Source: Chromera velia
Taxonomy: Eukaryota; Sar; Chromeraceae
DNA: 64,000 nt
Assembly: GCA_018398765.1 (NCBI GenBank)
Contig: JAHBMJ010001737.1
Coordinates: 44,585-108,584, forward strand
Direction: 5' to 3'
Part shown: positions 20,685-33,629 of the stretch, piece by piece
Position numbering within the stretch: the first letter of the stretch is position 1
How the letters are laid out: each line of letters opens with the position of its first letter
Translations under genes and position numbers: made by a program
The notes under the pieces: model-generated
Seen by the model: the letters and a program-made list of their open reading frames with translations, nothing else
What the model was told of the DNA's origin: nothing
Databases searched by the model: none

Positions 20685-23270
20685 ATGGCGTCGACGACCC
20701 GATTTCGAGGACTGAAGAAGGAACAGATCGAAAAGGAGATATGTAAGGATCCAGAATCGAACAAGGATGTGACAAACGAAGTCGCTGGGCTTCGGATGTT
20801 TGCCACGCTTCGGAAGGCTAAAGAGGTTGTCGAGCAGATGATGAGTGAGGGGAAACTGCCCACCGTTGAGAACATGCAGACCATCACAGAGATCTTTGAG
20901 CACCCCAACGTTCCCAATCTCATCATAGAATTTCTCACTGCAGAGGGGCAGGTGTTGAAACGCTTTCGTCTGAACACCAGATGAGAGGAGATCCTTCCCG
21001 AACTCGCCCAATTGGGGTTCGAGGCGTGGGAGAATTTTTAGAATGCGAAAAAGGAGATGGAAAAGACGAAAGAGGGGGAGTCGGAAGAGGATGATTATGG
21101 AGGTGCGGCCTCCGCAGCTGCCTCTGGGCAGAGACAGAACAGAAGTGCGGTAGCTGCAGCGGCTGCTGGTAGGCAAGCTCGTGAGAAGACCAGAGAGTCT
21201 GTGGTCCCAAAAGTCATGTCAGCCGTCCCAGGGCCAGGTCTTCTGACGCCCGACGGGAGGTTCTCTCTTCTCTCTGACGAGCAATGGGCGGCAAATTTTG
21301 AATGTACCAAATTGCTCAGCTGATGCACGTGCACCTCAAGCTCACACAGGAGGAGATAGATGGGTACCACGCAGAAGTGGGACAGCGTGCGCACCAGTCA
21401 GTTAAGCCCCTGCTTCTCCTTGTTTTCTTCATCATTCCCTGTGCCTTTTTCTTCCACTCTTTGGCGTCCCCTGTGCCTTGCTCTTTGTTGTACCTCTTTT
21501 CTTCCTCTCTTTATCGTCCCTCTTTTCTTCCTCTCTTTATCGTGCCTCTTTTTCTATTTACCCTTTTCTGTGTGCAGGTTTTTGACACGCGTGAGGGCCG
21601 AATTCCACACGATTCACGATGCCATCATGTGCTGGCTGAACAGCGAGATTTCCACGGGAAAAACGATCATGGTCCTGGAGGCCATGATGCGTTTCCGGGC
21701 AGTGCGCGACGACCCCAAGGACCCCGACTTCGAGGGCCTGGTCAAAATGATGGACAGCTGTGAGCCTCTTGAGTCGTGCAAGGACGTAGGCGAGATATGG
21801 TATGGAAAGGCCCTCACCTCTGTGTACGTCGTGCACAACTACCACGCCATTGATTCGGTCAAAGATCATTGGATGAACTCGGGACGGGACTTGAATGAGC
21901 TGATGGTGGTTCGTTCCTGTGCCCAGTTCCCTGATGTCTTCGGGCGGGTCCAGGTGTCCAAGATCGACGCAATTCCGATTCCAAATGGTCAGGGAGGGGG
22001 TCTTCTTCTTTGTCCCACTTGCTGCCTACCTGCCCTAAACGCCTTTCTGTGTTTTTTACCTTTGCGTGCAGCGCCCCTGGCCCTGGATCTGGGGGCCAAG
22101 GAGGGCACAAACCACAAGAAGAGCTTCGAGCTGTTCGCGAAGAAGGGCAAGGGGGAGACAGTGATGGTCGACCTGGAGAACCACAACAGGTTGATGGACT
22201 AGGCGGTGCAGGTCGAGGTGCCCCCCTCCTTCACGCTGACAAATTCGACGAAGCCCGTGCGAATGGTCCTTGTCACGCAGCCGCTCATAGGGCAGCTGCT
22301 GCGGTTTGCAACTGTTGCACGACTCTGGTTTGTGACGCATGCCTTTGATAATTTTCAGGAAACGGTCAGTCTGCCAGAAATGGGGGCGGGACTGGGGCAC
22401 TGTGTGTGTGTGAGTGAGTGCTGTCATCCTGTTAACTCTGGCACGTGTGTGCAGAAAGGCAACGGCATCTGCAAGCCCGCCACCTTCAAGCAGCCGTATG
22501 GCGGGATCTGCGCTGTCAGTACAACTCCTACGGAGTCCACTGGGGTCGGCAAGGTGCACAGCGGATGGGCCAACTACATCTCTCGGTACCTTTAACAGCT
22601 GGAGACCACCGGCCTGTACAGGCTGCCGTACATCGCGAGTGACAACAGGGAGTTCTTCGGCAGGGCAGTCATCAGGCGCAAGATGGTTCGCCTCCTGCAG
22701 TCGAACAGGGCCAACACAACTCTGGTTGACCCTGAGAAGGGAACAGTGATCAGGAAGGGAAGTGGGAGGAAGGAGACCCTCGAGGTGTCCCTCGTGCAGA
22801 AGATGCAGGCAGAAGGGGGGGCGTCATCATCGAAGACGCAGAAGGTCCCGATCGAAAGGGAGTGGGACGAGGTGGTGTGTGATAATGCCACGTTCAAGTT
22901 CCATCCCATCCGCTCAGACGATCAGTTCCTTGATCGGCTCGTGGTGTGGGAGGAGAAACACCGTTTCTTCCACATGGCCACCGGCGCGTTCAAGAACTTT
23001 AGGGGGATGGGGAAGCAGCCTCTTTTCACTCTGACTGAAGAGAACGAGATCGACTACAAGTTTGTGGCACCTGAAACGCCTCCCGGGTTCCACGCCATGA
23101 TGGGCTGCCTGTTTCGTCTGGGGGGACTCCAGATGAAGACATTCTTCAGACGAGGTGAGATCCCACGTGCCCTCGACGAAATCGTCAGTGGGGGGGTCCA
23201 AAACAGAGCAGACAAGACGAGAGCACTCAGTGGAGACTGTTTTGACAAAGTGTTCACCCACGGGATGTAA
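20685..23270 (+). pseudogene. Unknown protein-coding region, interrupted
   Basis: I do not recognise the family. Coding pieces with biased, protein-like composition follow a CTCCCTGCAG acceptor: 20685-20984 (FRGLKKEQIEKEICKD, helical), 21057-21323 (Ala-rich), 21580-21990 (FHTIHDAIMCWLNSE, YVVHNYHAIDSVKDHW), 22070-22370 (DLGAKEGTNHKKSFELF), 22455-23270 (WANYISRYL, EWDEVVCDNATFKFH, HMATGAFKNFRGMG). Likely introns at about 21400-21578 (ends TGTGTGCAG), 21990-22071 (ends GCGTGCAG) and 22365-22454 (ends GTGTGCAG). The reading frame is interrupted a handful of times, so this is either a decayed gene or contains introns I have not resolved. A possible extra piece at 23400-23640 (FFDRIEETVRQWFHCP) may belong to it. 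No membrane segments or signal peptide are visible. Confidence 0.5.
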
Positions 23271-23274
23271 GGGA

Positions 23275-26254
23275 GGGAGCCTGAGTGAGGGTGCGGGGGT
23301 TGATCCCGGTTGATCCTAGGCTCCTCCGCCAGAGCGGTGGGGGGCCCGGCTCACAGGGTGCTTGCCACCTCCCTGTCGGGGGTGACACTGTGGCCTGCAG
23401 AGAGCAAAGCCTGTCTGACCCAGTTTTTTGACAGAATAGAAGAGACAGTGCGCCAGTGGTTCCACTGTCCGTGTTTCGAAGTGTCTGTCACAGCAGCTGG
23501 AGGTCAGACAAGAGTTGTTTACGGAATGAAAGGCTTTCACGAGTACCTTTTGTATGAAGGCACACAGCGAGTGTGGACTTTTGTCCCATTTGACTCTTTG
23601 TATACAAAATGCCTCAGTAACATAGAAAGGGGGGGTGAGGGAAATGCCGCTGGGCGGGTTGTCGTTGGTTGTGAAAGGAACAGTTGCCATAGGTCACAGT
23701 TGGCTGCACAAACCCCCAGTGTAGCCATAACGTCTCTGAAAAGCAGAAATCGTTTGTTGTTCCAGCAGACCGACGCACATTGTGCAAGCAATGCTTCGTT
23801 CTCAAAGTTCCTTCTCAGTCCTCAGCCTCCGACAGTTCCTCTATGAACAATCCGCAAGTTGACTACCTAGGTTGACTACAGCCAGACAGTTAGTGACTCT
23901 AAAAAGGTATGCTGGGCAGCAGTCTCAGGGTTTCTGAAGCAGAAGATCGAGAAAGACGCTGGCAACAACCTGCAGGTGGTAAAAGACTTTGTGAAGTCTG
24001 CTATGATCGACTCTCAGTCTGAGAGTGTCACGGCCGATTCGAGTGGTGAGAAAGTCATAGAAGCCCTGGATATTGGTAGCTCTGATACTGTGTAGATCGA
24101 GCAAGCGTGTACTATCCGAGCTACTAGGGAGTCTGCTCGTCGATGAGTCGGGGGAGAGGGGGGTAAAAGGAGGGACGGAGGGGATTTGAAAGCATACATT
24201 GATCCCCTGGCTTTTCTTACTTTGTTCCCCCCCCTCTGATTTGTTTATGCTAGTAATGTTGTGACAGACTTGCGCTATACTTACGCTTGATCACGATACA
24301 CCATCTTGAGGGTGTGCATTGCACTGCATGTGATCGGACAGGAAAATCGAGGATGGTGTCCTGCTTAACACAAGTGATCGAGTGTGTAAAGGATCCTTGT
24401 AAGTGTTTTTGAGAGACCGAGTTAAACTTTCTTGAAAGAGGAAGGGAAGCTACAAGAGAAATGGGCTTGGTCCGGCTTGGTATGAATTTATAAGAGAGGC
24501 GTGCGTTTGAAATACCGAGCAAGAAGAGAAATTAGGCATGCAAAGACTCTTCTGAGGAGTTCGATTTTTCTTTTTTACTGGTCGTCTTGCTGTGTTTTGT
24601 GTATGCATCTTTTGTTAGCATACTTTAGTATGTGTTGATCTACCAGTATGTTGCTTCCTAGAATGTTTGCTCTCTTAAAGTTTGCTTCTACCTAATCATT
24701 GCATACATATTTTTTTTGATCATCTACACAGTCTTTACTCTTATATTTGATTATAGTCAATGCATGATGCATCCAGCTATCATGATATTATCATGATATT
24801 GTCAGTCTGTCACTGAGTGTATACAGTGTCGCAAAGCATGAGTAGGCCCACTTCAGATTTTTCATACAGAGCTTCAAAATACTTTGAGACTATATGCTGA
24901 TAGCTTCATATAATGTGTCTTATTATAAACCATCTACTGTTCGTTTGTTTTAAGACTATAGTTTTATGTTTAAACATAAGTTAAACTTATTTTTCTGATG
25001 CATAGCTTGAAAACGTAAATGCATCATCATGTATATAATTTATATAATGATATGTATATAAATTTACGATTTTACACGTAAGATGACGTAACGAAATAGA
25101 TACTCTAAATTGTTATACGTTAATTATGACAATTCTTTTGAACATAGGTGCAGACAGAATGTTAAGTGCTTATGATATGGCTGGAATGAGAAGTAAAATA
25201 TTTAAACTGTAAACCAAATTTATATATACAGTATAATTTTAATTTTTAATTTAATTTATTCATTCTTGTTATGGGTCATCCAAAAATTCATTTGCGACCC
25301 GATCGGTCGCAAGTCTTCGAGTTTGTTTTTGCTATTTTTGCGTACGTGTATTTATTTGTTTTTTCTTTATATTTTTTTAATTTTGGTCGAATTTCCTCTA
25401 TGTTTGCGATCACTTTTCTCATAAACATCAGAAATTCATATTCTTTGAGATCTAGTTGAATCTGTCAAACTCTGCGGTACTGAGGAATGAGTCAACCAGG
25501 TAACATAATCTATGCTGTTTAAAGTGGGGGGGGCCGCCCCCCGCACGCCGGGCCGGGGGGGGCGTGCCCCCCCTAGAAGTTTAAGATCCAAATAGGGCCG
25601 GGGGGGGGGCGTGGCGAGGGGGCGCGGAGAGGGGGAGAGGGGGCGCGGGGGGCGCGCATCATTGCAGTGCCCCCCGAACGCGTATCGCGTATCGATACGC
25701 ATACGCGAAATTCACGCCAAAAAAAAAAAACTCACATGCATACAGAAAGGCGATACAGAGACCGGTCTGTATCTGACATTCATCTTTCGTGCATGCTAGC
25801 TATATAGCTATTTAAAGTCGTTAATTTCTGCTCGTATATACATACGTACGTATGTACGTATTCTGACATATTAATTATAATACGTACATGTACACACAAC
25901 GAAATGCATGCATCCGTATAGAAGGAATGAAGGTCACTATGAAACGTCGGGTTCACTAACGACTCCTGCTTTCATCACAGTTCTCTGAAACAAAGTCAGA
26001 CCGAAGGTCCAGCAGCGCGCATTCTTTCCAGACAGACTGAGCGTACATTAATTGGCGTCGATCTTCCTTTTTCGCGCTTGCATGTTGTCTGGTAGACGAG
26101 CCGTTGTCTGCAGGGATCGTCATTGACTGGAATAAGGGAGGAAACAAGCAGACAACCAAGGAAGCGGAGGGAAGGTCAAAAGAACATTAAGGAGCGTGAG
26201 GAAGCGTTTTGACGATCACTCACTCACTCTCTATTCATATCAGTATCTTGCTCG
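23275..26254. other. Non-genic stretch with AT-rich island and G-rich palindromes
   Basis: 23640-24240 has only short frames. 24540-25480 is AT-rich with many ATAT/TATA words and no gene. 25527-25690 is nearly all G and C, with GGGGGGCCGCCCCCC palindrome, long G runs and tandem GGGCGCGG words. 25780-25900 holds nested palindromes of ATACGTACGTAT and GTACATGTAC type. The promoter and 5' leader of the gene starting at 26255 should lie in the last few hundred bases, where I see no clear TATA signal. Confidence 0.6.
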
Positions 26255-27812
26255 ATGAGTCTGCGAAGACAGAGGACCCATTCTTCCAGCTCCTCGTCGG
26301 GTTCTGTGCCCAAATTGGATCTGTCCAGATTCAATCCACGCAGCGGGCATGACGGAAAACAAGGCACTCATCTGCATGAAAGCAAGCAAGGCACTAATAA
26401 TCTGAAGGTCAACGTGAGGACTGTCGGAGGGACCCCTTCCCTGAGGTCCCTCTCCGAAGCCAGCCACCACCACTCCTCAAGCACAGGGAACGGAAAGCCA
26501 AACTCCCTGCAGGGCGCTGTACTGTTCGGAAAGAACCAGAAGAGAGGGGGGAAGAACAATAAGAAGGAGAGGGACAGCAGGGAAAGGGAAAGCAGCAGTC
26601 GCCTGTCTTCCTCCGTCGGGGGGCATCCCGACGGTTCCCGTTCCTCCTCTTCTTTTTCCAAAGGGTCGAGAGGCTCATCCTCCTCTTCCCATAATACATT
26701 TGAGTTCTGTTTGGACGTCTTCAGAAATCCTCTTGTCACTGGGCAGACAGAGAAGCAGAGATGTGTCTTCAGTGATTACTGCTCAGCGACGGTCAGCAGA
26801 AGGAGTTTTCCCACGGTCGCACGGGGGACGGGCACAAATCGCACAGGGGCCACTCTGTTCTCTACCCACGGAGGCCGGCCACTGCCTCACAGGGGACTTT
26901 CTTTCCAGAGTGCGGCCGCGTCCCTCTACACAATTCCCCCCGCAGCCCACGGAGGGGCGGGGGCCTCTTCCGTGTCACCCCTGACACCAGCACACAGACG
27001 GGCCCGCGATTTTGACTTTGAAGGGACGGGCACAGACGCAGGAGATCTGTCCCCTGTTTCCAGGGATAGAGACAGGGGTGCTGCAGGGTGCATGGGGGAC
27101 AGGGAGAAAGACTTACATGCACAGTCCCAATCGCAGTCGGGGATTCTTCACCCAATAGCCGAGCAGAGTCCGTCTATGGAGGGCGGAAGCAGTGACGGAA
27201 GGGGGCGTGCGGCGTCGGAGGACGCAGAGGGCCCAGAAGGGGTCCAGGCGGACTCCGCAAGTTCGGTCGGATCCCGCAGCACGGGGACTGTGGTTGTGCG
27301 TCAGAGGGCCGGGCGGCGGGAGTCGAGTCAACCCGGGCACACGAAGCGGTCTGTTCCGGAAAGCGCTGGAGAAGGTGAAATATCTAGACGGACTGTTGTT
27401 GAGAGGACGACAGGGGGGGGGATGGAGGAGTCGAGGGAAGTGCTGGAGGTTGGAGGAGGAGGAGGGCAGAACGGCAGAGAGGGGAGGAACTTCCACAACG
27501 ATGCGCGGACAGAAGAAGCTGCGGTGAGTCGACGTTTGTTGAATCAATCTGGAGGGAATGCATTTATTTTCAAACAGAACTCTTTTTCATACAGAATAAA
27601 TGCAACGAATTCATGCATGAGTAGACGTTTGTTGAACCCATCTGGAGGGAAAAGAGAGAGAGAGAGACTGACCGATCGATCGATCGAGCAGGCCTTCCCT
27701 CAAGCAGTCCAGTGCAGACTTTCTCTGTCTGTCTGTGCGTGTCTGTCCTTCTTTCTTCCTGTTGCTGTTTTTGCATTCGTCTGGGTGGGCGTCGTATCTT
27801 CTGTACGCACCG

Positions 27813-27877
<65 letters not shown>

Positions 27878-30800
27878 TACGGGAGAGAGACAGCGTGTGA
27901 TTGTTTCTATTTGGATGTTTGTAGAGTGCGTCCATCTGTGTGTGTAATGTGCGTAAGTGAGTCTACACACGCATGTGCGTGAGTCTTTTTGTTCTCCTAA
28001 CTCAATATTGTCCTTCTGTATTCCCCTCTTCTTTCCCGCCCTCCCCCCCAGGTCTCGACTGAAAGGCCCCGTGAGGCACCGATTGGTGGTCTTCCGCTCC
28101 CTGCACCGACACGTAGCGGGGCCGTTTTGCGTGCTGCCCCCTTCTCCTCTGCCGGGGCCCACGGGACGTCGCCTTTCGGGGCCCTTCACTCTCTCTGTAC
28201 AGCCCCCACACCTTTGCCGGGGTCCGTCGTTGTCGGGCGGTCCTTCGGGGGACCTATTGAAGAGGCCGGGACGGCAAATGAACCCCGGAGGGACGCAAAC
28301 TTGGATTTTGGGACCGCCATTTTCTCCCATGGAGGGGGGGCGGAGGGGAGAAGGCTGCCGGGGCCCCCCTTGGAAGAAGAGGGCTCTCGCCGGGGTGCGA
28401 TTCGGGCGGGGCCCGTGGCAGTGGTGGAAAGGGCCCCGGCAGGGGCTGTGAGGGACGACCAGGGAACAAGAGGGACTGTCTTCACGCAGCATCAGGTAAG
28501 CCCAAGGCTGTATGAGAGAGAGAGAGCTTCTGGAGAGAGAAAATGTAGGGAGAGAGGGATTGATTCTTCACGTCTTCCTAGTCTTATCCCGTACAGTTGT
28601 TGAGCGCTCTCCTCTGCCTGCCTCGGTGCGTGTTCCCCCTTTTTTTTTTTCTGTCCGGCTTTTCGATTCATCTGCCAGCTTGGGTTTTTGTATATTTGAT
28701 CTTTCAGTTCCTTTTCGTGTTTTTTTTTCTTTTTTGAAACAATTAAATTTTATGTTAGTCTTATTTATGCATTGTCTGTGTTGAATCCAGTCCCTTTTCG
28801 TGTCGCTTTTGCTTTTCCTTTTCTTCCTGCAGTTGGGCTCAGGGGGAGTTCTACAGCAGCGGCTGTCAGAGACGGCCAACCACACGAACGTGTTTCCCGA
28901 CGCCGCACTGACTGAGGAAGTTCCCAGAGAGGCAAGTGACGAGGGCAACAAACAAGTGATGGCTGCAAGGGGAGACAGAGAGAAGGAAAAGGAAAAAGAC
29001 AGGTCCTCTCAGGCACGACAAAGCCTGAGGCATGGGAGGGAGAGGAAGCACGGGGGAAACAAGGGGGGGGCACCTTCCGCCGCCACATCTGTGGCCTCGC
29101 CCCTCCCCTCCCACTCCATCCGTTCCCTCCATTCGCTCGTTCAGCGTCGCACAGCAGCAGCAGCAGCAGGGGCAGAGCACCAAGGGACCCCCAAGGACTC
29201 AAGGAGCCAGCAGCAGGTTGCCGAGGGATCTCAGCAACAGCTGCACGGCGTCTCTACTTCCTCATCCAATAGAGAGGCTTCGGATTCCAGAGACCAAAAT
29301 GGCCCCGGAAAGTCTGGCCCGGGGGGGGCGCACGGAGCTCAACGAGGAGGATCTCGACGTCGCCGGGAGGACCCAGAGGCTCCCTCTACGGTCCCCAGCC
29401 GGCCCACTTCTGCCGCCGTTCCCTTACCTCCACGGCAACAACCGGAAGGGGGGACGTCCGGATCACCCCTGACAGAGGGGACAGGAGACGGCGGTACGAC
29501 TTCCAATGCTGGTGCTGAGCACACGTCAGGAAAAGGGGAAGCGTCAGGGGTGACACCCGGGAAGGTTTTGTCCATTGTGCAGTCGGAAGTTGCTTCGTTT
29601 TTCAAAAATGGGGACAGGCAACAGGGTCAATTTGCAGAAAAGAAAAAGATGCTTTCTGACTTTCCTGAACAACCACAGGGGTGCGGATCACCCCTGGCAC
29701 TTGGTCACACAATGATGCAGCAGTCTCCTATCCAGGTCTTCACCTCCTTCATGTCCCCCTCACCCCCAGGGGCTTCCACTTCTTCCCCCGCAGTCGCACC
29801 CCTCCCTCTCGCACCCCCCAGTCTTCACACTACAGACCCACCCCTCACCTCAGCAGCACGGAGAGAACTGACAGGCGCTGTGTCAGGTTCCATGCGTGTG
29901 TCGGCCTTCAGGAAAACACCCCTGGCGTCCCCCGACCTGCCGTCTGGTGAGTTGATGCCCTCTAGACTTGCAGGCAGGGGACCGTCTGCNCCCCCCAGAG
30001 AGTCAACGCACTCGCCAACAGGCCCGCGTCCATCCTTCCAGAAGCGCATCATCTTCCCAGTCCCTCTCTGCCCCCCCCACCTCCAGTCTCCTTCTCCAGT
30101 CCTCAGGGAGATGCCGGACGGATACTGGGAGGAAACATCAGGGGTGACAACAGTTTGGGATTGGACGCCAGGGGTGTGATACCTGCGCCCCAGGAGCCCC
30201 CTATGGCTCCCGGGCCCCGGCCAAAGATCCACAAAGGGACATTCCAGCTCCCCCCGCCTCCTGGTGAGGGGCCCACTGCAAAGGACCCCGGCAATACCCC
30301 GGAACGGGAGGGGGCCGAAGGAGCGCAGCCGCAGATTTCTTCCGGCGGCATTTTTGGAGTCCCTCTGCAAACGGCAGAGAAACCCTACCAAATCCACAAA
30401 AACAGCCTACCCCCCCCCGCAGCTGCAATGCACTTCGGATGGGCCGCAGCAACCGCGTCCAGTCCCAATTTGGGCCTCTCTGGGTCCCGTGACCGTTCCC
30501 CGTTTCCGCAGCACCCGCTTCAGGCTGAGTCAACTTGGGATGATATGCATAGAGGGAGGGCAAGAAGCAGGGAAGGGGGGGACAGGTCATTCCCTCACAC
30601 TACAGGCGGTGGAGGAGGCCGTGCCCGTTTCCGCGTCCACCCCGACGAGAGGGCCCCGGAAAGTCCCTCGAAGGTGTTGAGGGAGAACGCCCAGAGACGG
30701 CTGCTCAAAAACAGATCTCTAGGAGCTCTTCCCCCCTCACTCCCAGAGAAGACCCGAAAGCACAAGCAGCAGCATCCCCCTTCCTCTTCAGATTGCAGGA

Positions 30801-33629
30801 GAGCAGCCCTGAGTTCCTCAAAGGGAGGTCAGATGCCTCCAGCCACCTCCCACCTCTCCCCCCACGCTCATCTCTTCCCTCCTCCAGAAGAGCGAACAGT
30901 TGTATTTGCTTGTCAAGCGGCAGGAGACGTAAGAGGGAGGCAACATCGGACGACTATGGACGCAGAGAGAGGAAGAGGCAGGAGTGGAGGGCGGAGGCGC
31001 ATCATGGCGGCCCGGTCCCGGACTCAGTCGAGGGGCCGGGACGCGTCCCCGGACGGAGACAGGCACATGAGGCTCCGCGTGTCTGCGGAGGATGCGGAGA
31101 GAGACAGGGGCACGAGACGGCAGAGACGGAGAGACGGCGGGAGGCACAGTGGAGAAAATGAGGCTGAGAGTTCAGAGGAAGAGGGAAAAGTGAGGAGACA
31201 ACGGGAGCGCAGCAGAAAGAGAAGTGATGAAGACTCGAAAGAAAAAGAAAGAGACAAAGACAGAAAAGCGATCCTAGGTCTTCTCCAAGAATTGGCATTT
31301 TCGCGTTTCAGGAAAGGCCCCCGTCGTCGTTTGTCCTCCACTACCTCTGCCTCTGTCTCCACAACAGTGCAGCAGCAACAGCAGAACAACCACTCGCCCC
31401 CTGGAGGGGGGAAAAAAGATCTGTCCACGACAGTGCACACACAGACCCAGACTCAGCAGTCCTCCACTCCCCCCTCATCGAGAAGCGGCCTGGGTCCGCT
31501 GGCTTCTCTGCTGCAGAGGTCGCTCTCCCCTTCTCTGTCAATTTCCCGAAACAAAAGGGGCGCAAGAGAGAAGCAGAAAGAAAAAGAAAAAGAAGGGGCG
31601 TGTGGGGGAAGTCAGAGAAGTGAGGGCGTCTCTTCTGGACCCTCTGCCTCATCCTGTGCAGACAGAGACAGAGGGAGAGTTGAATGCGAAGACCGGAGAA
31701 ACAACCACACCTCCTCTGCGTCTCCCAACGTTCTCAGAGGGGGGGTCCGAGAAGGGTCTGCCTCCTCTTCTGCAGGCACAAGAGAGAGAACAGAGTCGTT
31801 ACCGAGAGAGGTGAGAGAATCAATGGCGGCCGAGAAGCTGGCGGCAGTTCTCATGACGGGGGTGGGTGGGAAGGGGAAGCAAGGGGGGGGTCTGGTTTCT
31901 GCTGAAACTCTCCAATCGACCTCCGTGCCTCTGTCCCACTCGCAGAGGAATTCCACATCCCCTACAGGGCTGCTCTCTCACACACCCACAAGGACAACGG
32001 AGCTTGAGGTACAAATCCAAAAAACAACAGATGCAGAAACCCGCTTTACGGGACCACCGGACTTCCCGTCCCACTGTGCTGCCCCTGTGCGGGTTCAACG
32101 GGTCTCTGCCGCCCTCTCCCCCTCCCCCGTTGTTGTCGAGCACTCATCCACAACAGCGGGACAAAGGAAGGAAATTGAAAGGGAAAGCGCCCGTGTTTCC
32201 GAGAGAAGTCAAAAGAACTCAGCAGAAAGAAGTTGTAAGAAGGGCTTGTCGGAAATTGGTGAGATGGGAGAAGAGCTTGGGGAGAAGGAATCCCAAGGGG
32301 AGACGGAGACGGACAGAAGGCCTGAGAGGGGGGTGAGTGCCTCGATGCTCTTCTTCTCCCCGAAGCAGAAGGACAAAGCGAGACGACAGCAGGGAGAGGG
32401 GATGAGGGGGGGTGGAAGAAGGGAGGCTCAAATGTTTCCTCCAGATCTTCTTTCAAATGCATACAGAATCGAGCAGCCAAGTTGGACAGAGATAGAGGTG
32501 GGGAGTGACCAGTCCTCTTCCCCTCTGCTCATTCCCCCTGCAACACATTTGGGGAGGCAGGAGGAAATGCTTGTTTTCCCTTTGCCTGAGGGGAGGGGGA
32601 TTTTGGGAAGGAGCCGGAGAGAAGAGCAGCAAATTGTACAGCAGAGGGAGAAGGAGGAGGAAGAAGCGCAGCAACACCCGCCTCAAAAAAGAGCAGAGGA
32701 GACGGCGGGGGGGGAGCCGAAAGGGGTGATTCTCGAGAGGCCCCCTCAATGGAAAGAAAAACAAAAACAGAGACAAAAGAAAAGAGAAGAGCTGCTCCTG
32801 ATGCAACAACAGCAGCAGCAGCAATGGAAAAACAATAACACATGTCAGTGAGTCAAATTGAATTCTGGGCTCATTTTTCTTTTCGTCTTCTTCCTTTCTC
32901 ATGGATGTATGCCCTCTTTCCTTTCCTCTTTTTTTTCCTCACGCTGCGCTGCGCTGCGGTGTCGTCTATCATTCCTTTCCCTTTCCCTGCGTGTGGGCAA
33001 GCAGGACTTAGTCAGGCCTCCCTCTGCATATTCCTCCTGGCATCATGAGAATAAATGTACCCACGGAAGTGGAATTCCCTCTTTACATACATACATACAT
33101 ACATACAAAGACACATACATACATACATACAAAGACACATACATACATACATGCATACACACATACAAACACACATACATACATACGTACACACACACAC
33201 ACATACATACATATATGCATACACATACATACACCACCCACTCACCTGCTTCCCCCCCTTTCTCCCCCCCTCCATGCAGACCCCCAAGAAAAGTTTCTTC
33301 AGCAAGGGACAGGAGGGATTGGGTTCTCTCCTCCACTTGTTCCCCTCAACATGAACATGGCCTCTGCCTCCTGGCCTGGTTTTGGTTTAGCTCGGTCACC
33401 CGATGATGCCCCAGAGGAGGAGCGTCCTGCAGGGCGTAGAGACAGGGGGGGCTTCGAGAGGGTGGCGACGCTGATTGGGCCAACGGGGGAAGTCGAGGGT
33501 CAGAGACGGGTGGACGGAGACGGAGACGGCCTCCTTCCGGGAGAGGTCACCGCGTTGAGGGGGGACATGGAGAGCGCCCCCTCACGGTCTCTCCCCGCGT
33601 TCCGGGCCTTTGCCGCTGTGCCGCAGTGA
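26255..33629 (+). CDS. Large Ser/Arg/Gly-rich disordered protein
   Basis: Function unknown. Four exons join in phase: 26255-27523 (423 codons, phase 0), 28052-28495 (148 codons), 28833-32843 and 33280-33629, giving about 2,020 residues. Donors are GTGAGTC, GTAAGC and GTCAGTG; acceptors end CCCAG, CTGCAG and ATGCAG. The first part is Ser/Arg-rich (RRQRTHSSSSSSGS, KKERDSRERESSSR), the middle Pro/Gly-rich with recurring SGVTPG/GSPL words, the third part full of RE/RD/KEK dipeptides (31000-31260) and ends in a Lys/Glu/Gln helix (QKQRQKKREELL) with a poly-Gln run. No folded domain is recognisable; RS/RE content suggests a nuclear RNA-processing or chromatin role, as inference only. The frame changes at an undetermined base (29990) inside a C run and is otherwise open. 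Start chosen at the first Met of the frame. Confidence 0.72.
27524..27650. repeat. 34-bp direct repeat around a 59-bp palindromic insert at a donor site
   Basis: 27524-27557, which begins with the GTGAGTC donor of exon 1 of the Ser/Arg-rich gene, recurs at 27617-27650 (30 of 34 match). The insert 27558-27616 has inverted ends GCATTTATT/AATAAATGC and holds TTTTTCATACAGAAT, the arm word of the palindromic insert family. Confidence 0.82.
27815..27880. repeat. GT microsatellite
   Basis: About 30 GT units in the first intron of the Ser/Arg-rich gene. Long Val/Cys open frames on one strand and His/Thr frames on the other are its translations. Confidence 0.95.
33040..33245. repeat. ACAT microsatellite in the last intron
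   Basis: CATA/ACAC tetranucleotide tract between 33080 and 33235, just upstream of the TCCATGCAG acceptor of the last exon of the Ser/Arg-rich gene. Confidence 0.9.

Noticed and set aside
32453-32470. GCATACAGAATC as a member of the palindromic family
   Set aside because: It lies inside a continuous coding exon with no inverted partner or flanking duplication; chance match.
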